From: Burkholderiales bacterium
GTDB lineage: Bacteria; Pseudomonadota; Gammaproteobacteria; Burkholderiales; SG8-39
Assembly (NCBI GenBank): GCA_026416295.1
Contig: JAOAFL010000060.1
Location: 1 to 40,358, forward strand
Direction of reading: 5' to 3'
Length of the DNA: 40,358 nt
Positions within the stretch are counted from its first letter, which is position 1. Each line of letters opens with the position of its first letter. The position numbers and the translations under genes were made by a program. Positions 33,464-40,358 of the stretch are shown one piece after another. The notes beneath the pieces were generated by a model. That model worked only from the letters and a program-made list of their open reading frames with translations. It did not search any database and was not told the DNA's origin.

Positions 33464-34960
33464 GTGTCGCTCGCCGTCGTCGCAAGCCGCGCGCTTGCCG
33501 GCATCGCTGCGCCCGAGGTCGCCGTCGAGGTGCACCTGGGGCCCGGATTGCCGGCGTTCAACATCGTCGGGCTGCCGGATGCCGAGGTGCGCGAGGCAAA
33601 AGACCGGGTGCGCGCGGCGCTCAATCATGCGCGCTTCGAGTTTCCGGCGCGACGCATCACCGTGAACCTGGCGCCTGCGGACCTGCCGAAGGATTCCGGC
33701 CGCTTCGACCTGCCGATCGCGCTCGGCATCCTCGCCGCAAGCGGCCAGCTGAAGGCGAGCGCCCTCTCAGGGCACGAGTTCGCCGGGGAACTCTCGCTCA
33801 CCGGGGAGCTGCGCGCGGTGCGCGGCGCGCTCGCGATGGCGCTCGGCGCGGCCGCAGCCGGTCGCGCGTTCGTGCTGCCGCGCGAAAGCGCCGCGCAGGC
33901 GGCGCTCGCCGCAGGCGTCCGCGTGCTCGGCGCCGGAACGCTCCTCGAGGTGTGCGCGCACCTTGCGGGCGAAAGGCCGCTCGAGCCCTGGCGCAACGGC
34001 GTGCCGCGCGCACCGATCGCACACCCGGACCTCGCCGAGGTGCGCGGCCAGGCGCAGGCGAAGCGCGCGCTGGAAGTCGCGGCCGCGGGCGCGCATGCGC
34101 TGCTTCTCGTCGGGCCGCCGGGCACGGGGAAATCGCTCCTCGCGGCGCGGCTGCCCGGGATTCTTCCGCCGATGACCGAAGCCGAGGCGCTCGAGTCGGC
34201 CGCGATCCAGAGCGCCTCGGACGCCGGCTTCGACCCGGCGCGGTGGGGCGAGCGGCCGTTTCGCGCGCCGCATCACAGCGCCTCGAGCGCGGCGCTGATC
34301 GGCGGCGCAAGCCCGCCGCGCCCAGGCGAGATCTCGCTCGCGCACCACGGTGTTCTCTTTCTCGACGAGCTGCCGGAGTTCCCGCGCGATGCGCTCGAGG
34401 CGCTGCGCGAACCGCTCGAGGCCGGCGCGATCGCAATCGCGCGCGCCGGACGCCAGGCGCAGTTCCCGGCCCGCTTTCAGTTGATCGCGGCGATGAACCC
34501 CTGTCCCTGCGGCTGGCTCGGCGACGCTTCGGGCCGCTGCCGCTGCGCGCCGCAGGCGATCGCGCGGTATCGCGCGCGCATTTCCGGGCCGCTCGCCGAT
34601 CGCATCGATCTCAAGGTCGAGGCGCCGCCGCCGCGCGAAGCGGAGCTCGTCGGCGCGCCGGGCGAGCCCTCGGCGGCGGTGCGCGCGCGAGTCGCGGCAG
34701 CGCGCGCGCGCCAGATCGCGCGCCAGGGCAAGCCGAACGCCTGGCTGGGACCGCGCGAGACCGAGAAATTCTGCGCGCTCGATGCGGCCGCCGCGGCTCT
34801 TCTTCGCCAGGCGATCGCGCAGCTCAACCTGTCTGCGCGGGCGTATCACCGCGTGCTGCGGGTGGCGCGCACGATCGCCGATCTCGCGGGCGCGGAAGCG
34901 GTACAAAGCGCCCACGTCGCCGAGGCGATCCAGTACCGCCGGCTCGACGCCGCGCTCTAG
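33464..34960 (+). CDS. comM: Mg-chelatase-like AAA+ ATPase ComM (YifB)
   Basis: Hexameric helicase that promotes branch migration of incoming single-stranded DNA during natural transformation. The 498-residue protein has an N-terminal Lon-protease-like fold domain (about 1-175; VEVHLGPGLPAFNIVGLPDAEVREAKDRVRAAL), Walker A LLVGPPGTGKS, Walker B GVLFLDELPEFPRDALEALREPLE, and a C-terminal Mg-chelatase subunit domain (LNLSARAYHRVLRVARTIADLAG). AMNPCPCGWLGD with its clustered cysteines is characteristic. The start is GTG at 33464, with GAGGGGAA well placed upstream. Together with dprA at 10784 it indicates transformation-type recombination machinery. A GC hairpin (34948-34968) spans its stop codon. 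Confidence 0.95.
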   Translation: MSLAVVASRALAGIAAPEVAVEVHLGPGLPAFNIVGLPDAEVREAKDRVRAALNHARFEFPARRITVNLAPADLPKDSGRFDLPIALGILAASGQLKASALSGHEFAGELSLTGELRAVRGALAMALGAAAAGRAFVLPRESAAQAALAAGVRVLGAGTLLEVCAHLAGERPLEPWRNGVPRAPIAHPDLAEVRGQAQAKRALEVAAAGAHALLLVGPPGTGKSLLAARLPGILPPMTEAEALESAAIQSASDAGFDPARWGERPFRAPHHSASSAALIGGASPPRPGEISLAHHGVLFLDELPEFPRDALEALREPLEAGAIAIARAGRQAQFPARFQLIAAMNPCPCGWLGDASGRCRCAPQAIARYRARISGPLADRIDLKVEAPPPREAELVGAPGEPSAAVRARVAAARARQIARQGKPNAWLGPRETEKFCALDAAAAALLRQAIAQLNLSARAYHRVLRVARTIADLAGAEAVQSAHVAEAIQYRRLDAAL

Positions 34961-34968
34961 GCGCGGCG
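34948..34968 (+). repeat. Hairpin spanning the comM stop codon
   Basis: CGCCGCGC (34948-34955) and GCGCGGCG (34961-34968) form a perfect 8-bp stem around TCTAG, which contains the comM TAG. No T-run follows; instead the apaH -10-like TATACT begins three bases later. It could limit read-through into apaH or be fortuitous. Confidence 0.35.
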
Positions 34969-34971
34969 CCC

Positions 34972-34977
34972 TATACT
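34972..34977 (+). promoter_or_regulatory. -10-like element just upstream of apaH
   Basis: TATACT, one mismatch from TATAAT, lies nine bases before the apaH ATG, so a transcript starting 6-7 bases downstream would be nearly leaderless. No clear -35 hexamer; the upstream region is the comM terminal hairpin. The arrangement mirrors the MFS gene at 23888. Confidence 0.35.
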
Positions 34978-34986
34978 GCGCCGGCG

Positions 34987-35802
34987 ATGGCGACCTACGC
35001 GATCGGCGACGTGCAGGGCTGCTTCGACGAGCTGCAGGCGCTCCTCGGCGTGATCGGCTTCGATCGCTCGCGCGACCGGCTCTGGTTCGTCGGCGACCTC
35101 GTCAACCGCGGGCCGAAGTCGCTCGAGGTGCTGCGCTTCGTGCGTTCGCTCGGCGAGCGCGCGACGGTGGTGCTCGGCAACCACGACCTGCACCTCGTCG
35201 CGCAGCACGCCGGCGTCGAGCGCAGGCGCGCCGACGACAGCTTCGGCGACGTGCTCGCGGCGCCGGATGCGGACGCGCTCGTCGCCTGGCTGCGCACGCG
35301 GCCGCTCATGCACGTCGAAGGCGGCTGGGCGATGGTGCACGCGGGGCTTCTTCCCGACTGGAGCGTGCCGAAGGCGCGCGCGCTCGCGCGCGAAGTCGAG
35401 CAGGCGCTCGCCGCCCCGAACTACCGCGAGTTCCTCGCGCACCTCTACGGCAGCCGGCCGGCGCGCTGGTCCGACGCGCTCGCCGGCTGGGATCGCCTGC
35501 GCGCGATCGTCAACGCGATGACGCGCATGCGTTTTTGCGCGCCCGACGGCACGATGGACTTCGAGGCGACCGGCCGCGAGCCGCCGCCCGGTTTCCGGCC
35601 GTGGTTCGAGCTGCGCTCGGGGCCCGAGCCGGTGCTCGTCTTCGGTCACTGGTCGGCGCTCGGGCTCGTGCTCACCGCGCGCTACTGCGCGCTCGACTCC
35701 GGTTGCGTCTGGGGCGGCGCCCTGAGCGCGCTGCGGCTCGAAGATCGGTGGCTCGTGCAGGTGCCCTCGCCGGGCTATCGGCCGATCGGCGCCGGCGCAT
35801 GA
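34987..35802 (+). CDS. apaH: Symmetrical bis(5'-nucleosyl)-tetraphosphatase ApaH
   Basis: Hydrolyses Ap4A to two ADP, and can decap NpnN-capped RNA in enterobacteria. The 271-residue metallophosphatase has the motifs YAIGDVQGCFDE, FVGDLVNRGPKSLE, VLGNHDLHLV and the C-terminal VFGHWSALGL and GCVWGGALSALRL blocks typical of ApaH rather than PrpE. Length matches the family (about 270-280). The ATG at 34987 follows comM by 26 bases. There is no Shine-Dalgarno-like sequence close to the start, consistent with a very short leader. It converges on the PfkB-type kinase. Confidence 0.95.
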   Translation: MATYAIGDVQGCFDELQALLGVIGFDRSRDRLWFVGDLVNRGPKSLEVLRFVRSLGERATVVLGNHDLHLVAQHAGVERRRADDSFGDVLAAPDADALVAWLRTRPLMHVEGGWAMVHAGLLPDWSVPKARALAREVEQALAAPNYREFLAHLYGSRPARWSDALAGWDRLRAIVNAMTRMRFCAPDGTMDFEATGREPPPGFRPWFELRSGPEPVLVFGHWSALGLVLTARYCALDSGCVWGGALSALRLEDRWLVQVPSPGYRPIGAGA

Positions 35803-35806
35803 CCGG

Positions 35807-35824
35807 GCGCAAAGCGTCTTGCGC
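35807..35824. repeat. Inverted repeat between apaH and the PfkB kinase
   Basis: GCGCAA (35807-35812) and TTGCGC (35819-35824) form a 6-bp stem with a 6-base loop in the 31-bp gap between two convergent genes. There is no U-tract on either strand, so terminator function is uncertain. Confidence 0.3.
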
Positions 35825-35833
35825 GCGCGCGGC

Positions 35834-36769
35834 TCAGAAGGGATAGACGCCGAAGGCGCGGCGATAGCGCTCGGCGATTTCCGCGCGCGTCGGGCGGTGG
35901 TTCTGCGCGCCGCGATGCGCGATCTTGATCGCGCCCATCACCGAGGCAAGGCGCCCGCTCTTTTCCCAGTCCCAGCCGCGGGCCATGCCGTAGAGGAGGC
36001 CTGCGCGGTAGGCATCGCCGCAGCCGGTGGGATCCGCGAGCGCCTCGGGTGCGACCGCCGGAATCTCGATGCGGCGGCCGCCCGCATGGATCACCGAGCC
36101 TTGCGCGCCGAGGGTGACGACGAGCGCGCGCAGTTCCGGCACGAACGCTTCGAGCGTGCGGCCGGTCTTTTCCTCGAGCATCCTCGCCTCGTAGTCGTTC
36201 ACCGCGAGCACGTCGGCGAGCCGCACCATCTCGAGCAGCTCCTCGCGCGAGAACATCGGCAGCCCCTGTCCGGGATCGAACACGAAAGGGATGCCGGCGG
36301 CGGCGCACTCGCGCGCATGCTGGAGCATGCCTTCCTTGCCGTCGGGGCTCACGATCGCGAGGCTCGCGCCGAGCGCCGCCCCGATGCGGTTTTCGTGCGA
36401 GCGGTTCATCGCGCCGGGGTGAAACGCGGTGATCTGGTTGTCGTCGAGGTCGGTCGTGATGAACGCCTGCGCGCAGAACTCGCCCGGGATGCGCCGCAGG
36501 TGCGCGGTCGAAATGCCGAGCGCGGCGAAGCGCTCGAGGTACGGTCCGGCGTCCTCGCCGACGGTCGCCATCACGATCGGATCCTCGCCGAGCAGCTTGA
36601 GGTTGTAGGCGATGTTGCCGGCGGTGCCGCCGAACTCGCGCCGCATCTCGGGCGCGACGAAGCAGACGTTGAGGATGTGCAGCCGGTCGGCGAGCAGATG
36701 GTTGCGGAAGCGGTCGCGGAACACCATGATGGTGTCGTAGGCGATCGAGCCGGTGACGAGGATGCGCAT
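35834..36769 (-). CDS. PfkB-family carbohydrate/adenosine kinase-like protein
   Basis: Ribokinase-like sugar or nucleoside kinase of 311 residues. Features include the N-terminal RILVTGSIAYDTIMVF, the GGTAGNIAYNLKLLGEDPIVMATVGEDAG substrate-binding region and the C-terminal PfkB signature ADPTGCGDAYRAGLLYGMARG, with the catalytic Asp in GCGD. VSPDGKEGMLQHAREC and VFDPGQGLPMF are also typical of the branch annotated as carbohydrate or adenosine kinase in beta-proteobacteria. The true substrate is unknown. It is the last gene of accB-accC-prmA-DUF3426-kinase, six bases after the DUF3426 gene. This placement is conserved but its logic is not clear. Confidence 0.88.
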   Translation of the reverse strand: MRILVTGSIAYDTIMVFRDRFRNHLLADRLHILNVCFVAPEMRREFGGTAGNIAYNLKLLGEDPIVMATVGEDAGPYLERFAALGISTAHLRRIPGEFCAQAFITTDLDDNQITAFHPGAMNRSHENRIGAALGASLAIVSPDGKEGMLQHARECAAAGIPFVFDPGQGLPMFSREELLEMVRLADVLAVNDYEARMLEEKTGRTLEAFVPELRALVVTLGAQGSVIHAGGRRIEIPAVAPEALADPTGCGDAYRAGLLYGMARGWDWEKSGRLASVMGAIKIAHRGAQNHRPTRAEIAERYRRAFGVYPF

Positions 36770-36775
36770 GCGGCC

Positions 36776-37594
36776 TCACGGATAGAAGAGGTACAGACGG
36801 TAGCCGACCGCGCGCACGCGGCTCGCGTCGAACGCGACGCGCAGCGTCGCTTCCGCCCCCGGCGCGATGCCCTGCGCAAGCCGCGCGCCGGCGTCGGCGC
36901 CGAGGTAGTCCGCGGGCAGGAGCACGCGGCGCACGACCGGCTGGTCGCGCTCGTCGGTGAGCGTGAGTTCGAGCGCGGGGTACGCCTGCGCGAACGGCGC
37001 GCGGTTGCGCAGCACCGCATCGAGCAGGATCGCGCCCTCGCGCTGGGCGTCTGCGCGCAGGTCCGAGGACTCGATCGCCATCAGCTCCGGCCGCTCGGGC
37101 AGTCGCAGCGCGCAGCCGAGCCGCTCGCACAACGCGGTGAGCGCGCCGCGCGCCTTCGGCGCGAGCACCGCGATCTCGGTGCGGTAGTGGACCGTGACCT
37201 GCAGAGCGAGGGCGAGGAACGCGACCGCGGCAGCGATTCCCCAGGCGAGCGGACGCGGCGGCGTCGCGGCGCGGGGGGCGAGAAACGCCGCCGCGGGCTC
37301 GGGGCTCGCCGCACGGCTGGCGAGCATCTGCGGCGGCTCCGAGGTCGCCTGCGGCTCGGCGGCGTGCGGCTGCGGCCGCGCGGGGCCCGGCTCGGGGGGC
37401 TCGAAGAGCGCGAGCTGGCCCGTCGCCTCCGCCGGCTGCGGCTGCGCCTGCTCGGGATCGTCGAGCAACCCGGCGACCCCGTCGAAGACGGCGCGGCATT
37501 TCCCGCAGCGCACCTTGCCGCCGCAGGCGGCGAGCTGGGCCGGCTGGACGCGAAACGCCGTGCCGCACTCCGGACAGCGGGTCGCGAGCGTCAC
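36776..37594 (-). CDS. DUF3426 / zinc-ribbon membrane protein
   Basis: A 272-residue protein with three parts. An N-terminal MJ0042-type zinc ribbon has two Cys-x-x-Cys knuckles, in TRCPECGTAFRVQPAQLAAC and KVRCGKCRAVFDG. A long Pro/Ala/Glu-rich linker follows (about residues 50-135). One membrane helix (PLAWGIAAAVAFLALALQVTV) leads into a C-terminal DUF3426 domain, probably extracytoplasmic (LDAVLRNRAPFAQAYPALELTL; VRRVLLPADYLG). Its function is unknown. The start is GTG at 37592-37594, overlapping the prmA TGA as GTGA, which fixes the start and suggests translational coupling. Confidence 0.87.
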   Translation of the reverse strand: MTLATRCPECGTAFRVQPAQLAACGGKVRCGKCRAVFDGVAGLLDDPEQAQPQPAEATGQLALFEPPEPGPARPQPHAAEPQATSEPPQMLASRAASPEPAAAFLAPRAATPPRPLAWGIAAAVAFLALALQVTVHYRTEIAVLAPKARGALTALCERLGCALRLPERPELMAIESSDLRADAQREGAILLDAVLRNRAPFAQAYPALELTLTDERDQPVVRRVLLPADYLGADAGARLAQGIAPGAEATLRVAFDASRVRAVGYRLYLFYP

Positions 37595-38466
37595 CGCCGC
37601 CTCCCGGCGACGAGCGCCCAGCCGTCTTCGCGCGCGGCGACCGCGAGGTCGAACCGCGTCGCGTAGGCGGCGATCACGTCGGCGGCTTGCGCATCGAGGA
37701 TCCCCGAGAGCGCGATGCGGGCGCCCGGGGCGGCGCGCGTGGCGATCTCGGGTTCGAGCGCGACGAGCGTAGCGGCGAGGATGTTCGCGACGACCACGTC
37801 GTAGCCCGCGTGCGTCGGATCGAGCGCCTCGGGTGCGGCCACTGCGAGTCGCACGCCGTTTGCGGCCGCGTTCGCGCGCGCGACGTCGAGCGCGCGGGAA
37901 TCGACGTCCACCGCGAGCGCTTCGCGTGCGCCGAGCAGCAGGCCCGCGATCGCGAGCACGCCCGAGCCGCAGCCGTAGTCGAGCAGCCGCTCGCCGCCGC
38001 GCACCGTGTCTTCCAGCCACGCGAGGACGAGCCGCGTGCTCGGGTGCCCGCCGGTGCCGAACGCGAGACCCGGATCGAGCCGGACGTTGACGGCGCCGGG
38101 ATCGGGCGGCGTACACCAGCTCGGCACCACCCAGAGCCGGCGCCCGGCGCGCACCGGGCCGAACTGCGCCTGACTGCGCCGCACCCAGTCCTCGTCGGCG
38201 AGGCTCGAGGCGCGAAACTCCGGCGCAGCCATCCCGCAGCTCGCCGCCGCCTGAGCGACGAGCGCGCCGGGATCCGCCTGCGGCCCGGCGAGCGCGACGA
38301 GGCGCACGCGCGGCCAGCGCGGCGCCTCAGGCGCCTCGCCCTGCGCGGGCGCCGCGCCCGCCGCCTCCTGCAGCTCGACCGCGAGCGCGCCCGCTTCGAG
38401 CAGCGCGTCCGAGAGCGCTTCGGCCTGCTCGCCCTCCGTCTCCAGCGTGATCGAGAGCCAGGCCAT
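37591..38466 (-). CDS. prmA: Ribosomal protein L11 methyltransferase
   Basis: SAM-dependent enzyme that trimethylates lysines and the N-terminus of ribosomal protein L11. The 291-residue protein has a small N-terminal recognition domain (MAWLSITLETEGEQAEALSD) and a class I methyltransferase domain with RLDPGLAFGTGGHPSTRLVLAWLE, SAM-binding LLDYGCGSGVLAIAGLLLGA, AVDVDSRALDVARANA and the catalytic-region VVANILAATLVAL. Length matches the family. The start is ATG at 38464-38466, three bases after accC. Its last bases overlap the DUF3426 gene start. Confidence 0.96.
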   Translation of the reverse strand: MAWLSITLETEGEQAEALSDALLEAGALAVELQEAAGAAPAQGEAPEAPRWPRVRLVALAGPQADPGALVAQAAASCGMAAPEFRASSLADEDWVRRSQAQFGPVRAGRRLWVVPSWCTPPDPGAVNVRLDPGLAFGTGGHPSTRLVLAWLEDTVRGGERLLDYGCGSGVLAIAGLLLGAREALAVDVDSRALDVARANAAANGVRLAVAAPEALDPTHAGYDVVVANILAATLVALEPEIATRAAPGARIALSGILDAQAADVIAAYATRFDLAVAAREDGWALVAGRRR

Positions 38467-38469
38467 CGG

Positions 38470-39828
38470 CTATTCGCGCCCCTTCTGCCGCTCGGCGAGC
38501 CTCTGCTCCAGATAGTTGATCGAGGTCGCCCCGCGCACGAACCGGCTGTCGTGCAGCAGCTCCAGATGCAGCGGGATGTTGGTCTGGATACCCTCGACGA
38601 CCATCTCCGAAAGCGCGATCCGCATGCGCCGGATCGCCTGCTCGCGCGTCGCGCCGTAGGCGATCACCTTGCCGATCATCGAGTCGTAGTACGGCGGCAC
38701 GGTGTAGCCGGCGTACGCGTGCGAATCGACGCGGATGCCCGGGCCGCCGGGCGGATGGTAGGAGCTGATGCGGCCCGGCGAGGGCGTGAAATTCCACGGG
38801 TCCTCGGCGTTGATGCGGCACTCGATCGCGTGTCCGGTGAGCCGGATGTCGCGCTGACGAAACGGCAACCGCTCGCCGGCGGCGATGCGGATCTGCTGCT
38901 GCACGATGTCGATGCCGGTCACCATCTCGGTGACGGGGTGCTCGACCTGCACGCGCGTGTTCATCTCGATGAAGTAGAACTCGCCGTCCTGATACAGGAA
39001 CTCGAAGGTGCCGGCGCCGCGATAGCCGATGCGGCGACAGGCGTCGGCGCAGCGCTCGCCGATGCGGTCGCGCAGCTTCGCGGGCAAATCCGGCGCCGGC
39101 GCCTCTTCCAGGATCTTCTGGTGCCGGCGCTGGACCGAGCAGTCGCGCTCGCCGAGATGCACCGCGTTGCGGTGCTCGTCGGCGAGCACCTGGAACTCGA
39201 TGTGGCGCGGGTTTTCCAGGTATTTCTCGAGGTACACGGTCGGATTGGCGAACGCGGCCTGCGCCTCGCGCCGGGTGAGGTTGACGGCGTTCATCAGCGC
39301 CGCTTCGGTGTGCACGACGCGCATGCCGCGACCGCCGCCGCCGCCCGCGGCCTTGACGATCACCGGGTAGCCCAGCCGGCGCGCGATCTTGACGATCTCG
39401 GCCGGCGAATCGGGCAGCGGACCGTCGGAGCCGGGCACGACCGGAATGCCCGCCTTCGCCATCGCGGCGCGCGCGCTCACCTTGTCGCCCATCAGGCGGA
39501 TGTTCTCCGGTCGCGGCCCGATGAAGACGAAACCGCTCGCCTCGACCTTTTCGGCGAAGTCGGCGTTTTCCGCGAGAAAGCCGTAGCCCGGGTGGATCGC
39601 CTCGGCGTCGGTCACCTCGGCCGCGCTGATGATCGCCGGAATGTTCAGGTAGCTCGCGGCCGCGGGCGCCGGCCCGATGCACACCGACTCGTCGGCGAGC
39701 TTGACGTATTTTGCTTCGGTGTCGGCTTCCGAATGCACGACGACGGTGCGGATGCCGAGCTCGCGGCAGGCGCGCTGGATCCGCAGGGCGATCTCGCCGC
39801 GGTTGGCGATCAGGATCTTCTCGAACAT
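38470..39828 (-). CDS. accC: Acetyl-CoA carboxylase biotin carboxylase subunit
   Basis: ATP-grasp enzyme that carboxylates the biotin on AccB, the first half of malonyl-CoA formation for fatty-acid synthesis. The 452-residue protein begins [20 protein letters not shown]. It has the glycine-rich ATP loop [16 protein letters not shown], the [30 protein letters not shown] region, the [20 protein letters not shown] active-site segment and the C-terminal biotin-carboxylase domain ([12 protein letters not shown]). Length is standard (about 447-455). It lies 10 bases downstream of accB. Confidence 0.98.
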   Translation of the reverse strand: MFEKILIANRGEIALRIQRACRELGIRTVVVHSEADTEAKYVKLADESVCIGPAPAAASYLNIPAIISAAEVTDAEAIHPGYGFLAENADFAEKVEASGFVFIGPRPENIRLMGDKVSARAAMAKAGIPVVPGSDGPLPDSPAEIVKIARRLGYPVIVKAAGGGGGRGMRVVHTEAALMNAVNLTRREAQAAFANPTVYLEKYLENPRHIEFQVLADEHRNAVHLGERDCSVQRRHQKILEEAPAPDLPAKLRDRIGERCADACRRIGYRGAGTFEFLYQDGEFYFIEMNTRVQVEHPVTEMVTGIDIVQQQIRIAAGERLPFRQRDIRLTGHAIECRINAEDPWNFTPSPGRISSYHPPGGPGIRVDSHAYAGYTVPPYYDSMIGKVIAYGATREQAIRRMRIALSEMVVEGIQTNIPLHLELLHDSRFVRGATSINYLEQRLAERQKGRE

Positions 39829-39838
39829 GCAAAGCGCG

Positions 39839-40312
39839 TCAGCCGATGATGAAGAGCGGCTGGCCGTATTCGACCGGCTGGCCGTTTTCGACGAGGATCG
39901 CCTTGATCGTCCCTGAGGCGTCGGCCTCGATCTCGTTCATGAGCTTCATCGCCTCGATGATGCAGACGATCTGCCCCTCCTTCACGGTCTGTCCGACTTC
40001 GACGAAGGGTTTCGCGTCGGGCGAGGCGGCGCGGTAGAAAGTGCCGACCATCGGCGCCTTGAGCACGTGTCCTTCCGGCGGGCGGGGCGCCGGCGCCTCG
40101 GCCTGCACGGGCGCCTGCGGTTGTGCGGGCGCGGCCTGCGCGGGGGGCGCGCCTGCCGCCGCAGCCGTCGCCTGCGAAGGCACCGCTGTTCCCGGGGCGA
40201 GCGCCGTCCCGCGCGAGATCCGGACCTTCTCCTCGCCCTCGGTGATTTCCAGCTCGGCGATCCCGGATTCCTGCACCAGCTCGATCAGCTTCTTGAGCTT
40301 TCGCAGATCCAT
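39839..40312 (-). CDS. accB: Acetyl-CoA carboxylase biotin carboxyl carrier protein
   Basis: Carries the covalent biotin between the biotin carboxylase and the carboxyltransferase. The 157-residue protein has an N-terminal helix for AccC contact ([20 protein letters not shown]), an Ala/Pro/Gln-rich flexible linker (about 38-82), and a biotinyl domain with biotinylated Lys123 in [14 protein letters not shown]. The thumb-like segment between beta-strands ([17 protein letters not shown]) marks the AccB type. An AGGAAC sequence precedes the ATG at 40310-40312. It is the first complete gene of the leftward operon at the right window edge; the operon promoter is outside or in the last 46 bases, where I see nothing convincing. 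Confidence 0.97.
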   Translation of the reverse strand: MDLRKLKKLIELVQESGIAELEITEGEEKVRISRGTALAPGTAVPSQATAAAAGAPPAQAAPAQPQAPVQAEAPAPRPPEGHVLKAPMVGTFYRAASPDAKPFVEVGQTVKEGQIVCIIEAMKLMNEIEADASGTIKAILVENGQPVEYGQPLFIIG

Positions 40313-40358
40313 GTTCCTGCCTCCGTCGGGCCGCGGCGTCGGGCCGCGCCCGCGCCTA

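Overview
This is a GC-rich bacterial chromosome segment that looks betaproteobacterial (Burkholderiales/Rhodocyclales-like). Three things point that way: the gene orders rpmH-rnpA-yidD-yidC-mnmE | dnaA-dnaN-gyrB, dprA-LysM | def-fmt-rsmB-DUF4390-ntrY-ntrX and accB-accC-prmA-DUF3426-sugar kinase; the YidC and DnaA N-termini; and the TorF-glnK-amtB nitrogen operon. Assignment to a genus is not possible from the sequence alone. Coding density is very high. No gene-free stretch exceeds about 215 bases, and I see no insertion sequence, prophage, CRISPR array, tRNA or rRNA.

Layout. (1) 1-8204 is the replication-origin neighbourhood. The leftward ribosome/membrane-insertion/tRNA-modification operon (rpmH to mnmE, the last cut by the window edge) diverges from rightward dnaA-dnaN-gyrB. 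The dnaA-dnaN gap has DnaA-box-like motifs and is the best oriC candidate. (2) 8201-12948, leftward: topoisomerase III, DprA and a LysM protein. (3) 13087-19831, rightward: peptide deformylase, Met-tRNA formyltransferase, 16S m5C methyltransferase, a DUF4390 protein and the NtrY/NtrX two-component system. The NtrX has lost the motifs of a sigma-54 activator. (4) 19845-23698, leftward: ribosomal protein bTHX (a 38-codon gene) and B12-dependent methionine synthase. (5) 23888-30245 is the accessory-metabolism part: an MFS transporter, a 4HBT-type acyl-CoA thioesterase, a core-MetE-like methyltransferase, a maleylpyruvate/maleylacetoacetate isomerase, a fumarylpyruvate/fumarylacetoacetate hydrolase, a benzoate-CoA ligase-family enzyme and a divergent MarR regulator. 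Together they suggest aromatic-acid catabolism ending in a gentisate-type lower pathway; the ring-hydroxylating and ring-cleaving enzymes are not in the window. (6) 30299-33187: the TorF-glnK-amtB ammonium operon, with a clear -24/-12 sigma-54 promoter, an NtrC-like enhancer and a UUCG-loop terminator. (7) 33188-35802: ubiK, comM, apaH. (8) 35834-40312, leftward: accB-accC-prmA-DUF3426-PfkB kinase.

The genes alternate between five convergent and five divergent junctions. All five convergent junctions carry a GC-rich inverted repeat at the stop codons, but only the MarR/amtB one has a proper U-tract. Most of the window is core genome. I did not find a convincing undescribed system. The points most worth follow-up are the ATPase-dead NtrX beside an intact sigma-54/NtrC promoter elsewhere in the window, the split aryl-CoA/gentisate gene set with a core-MetE-like enzyme, and the dyad-rich TorF/ubiK intergenic region.
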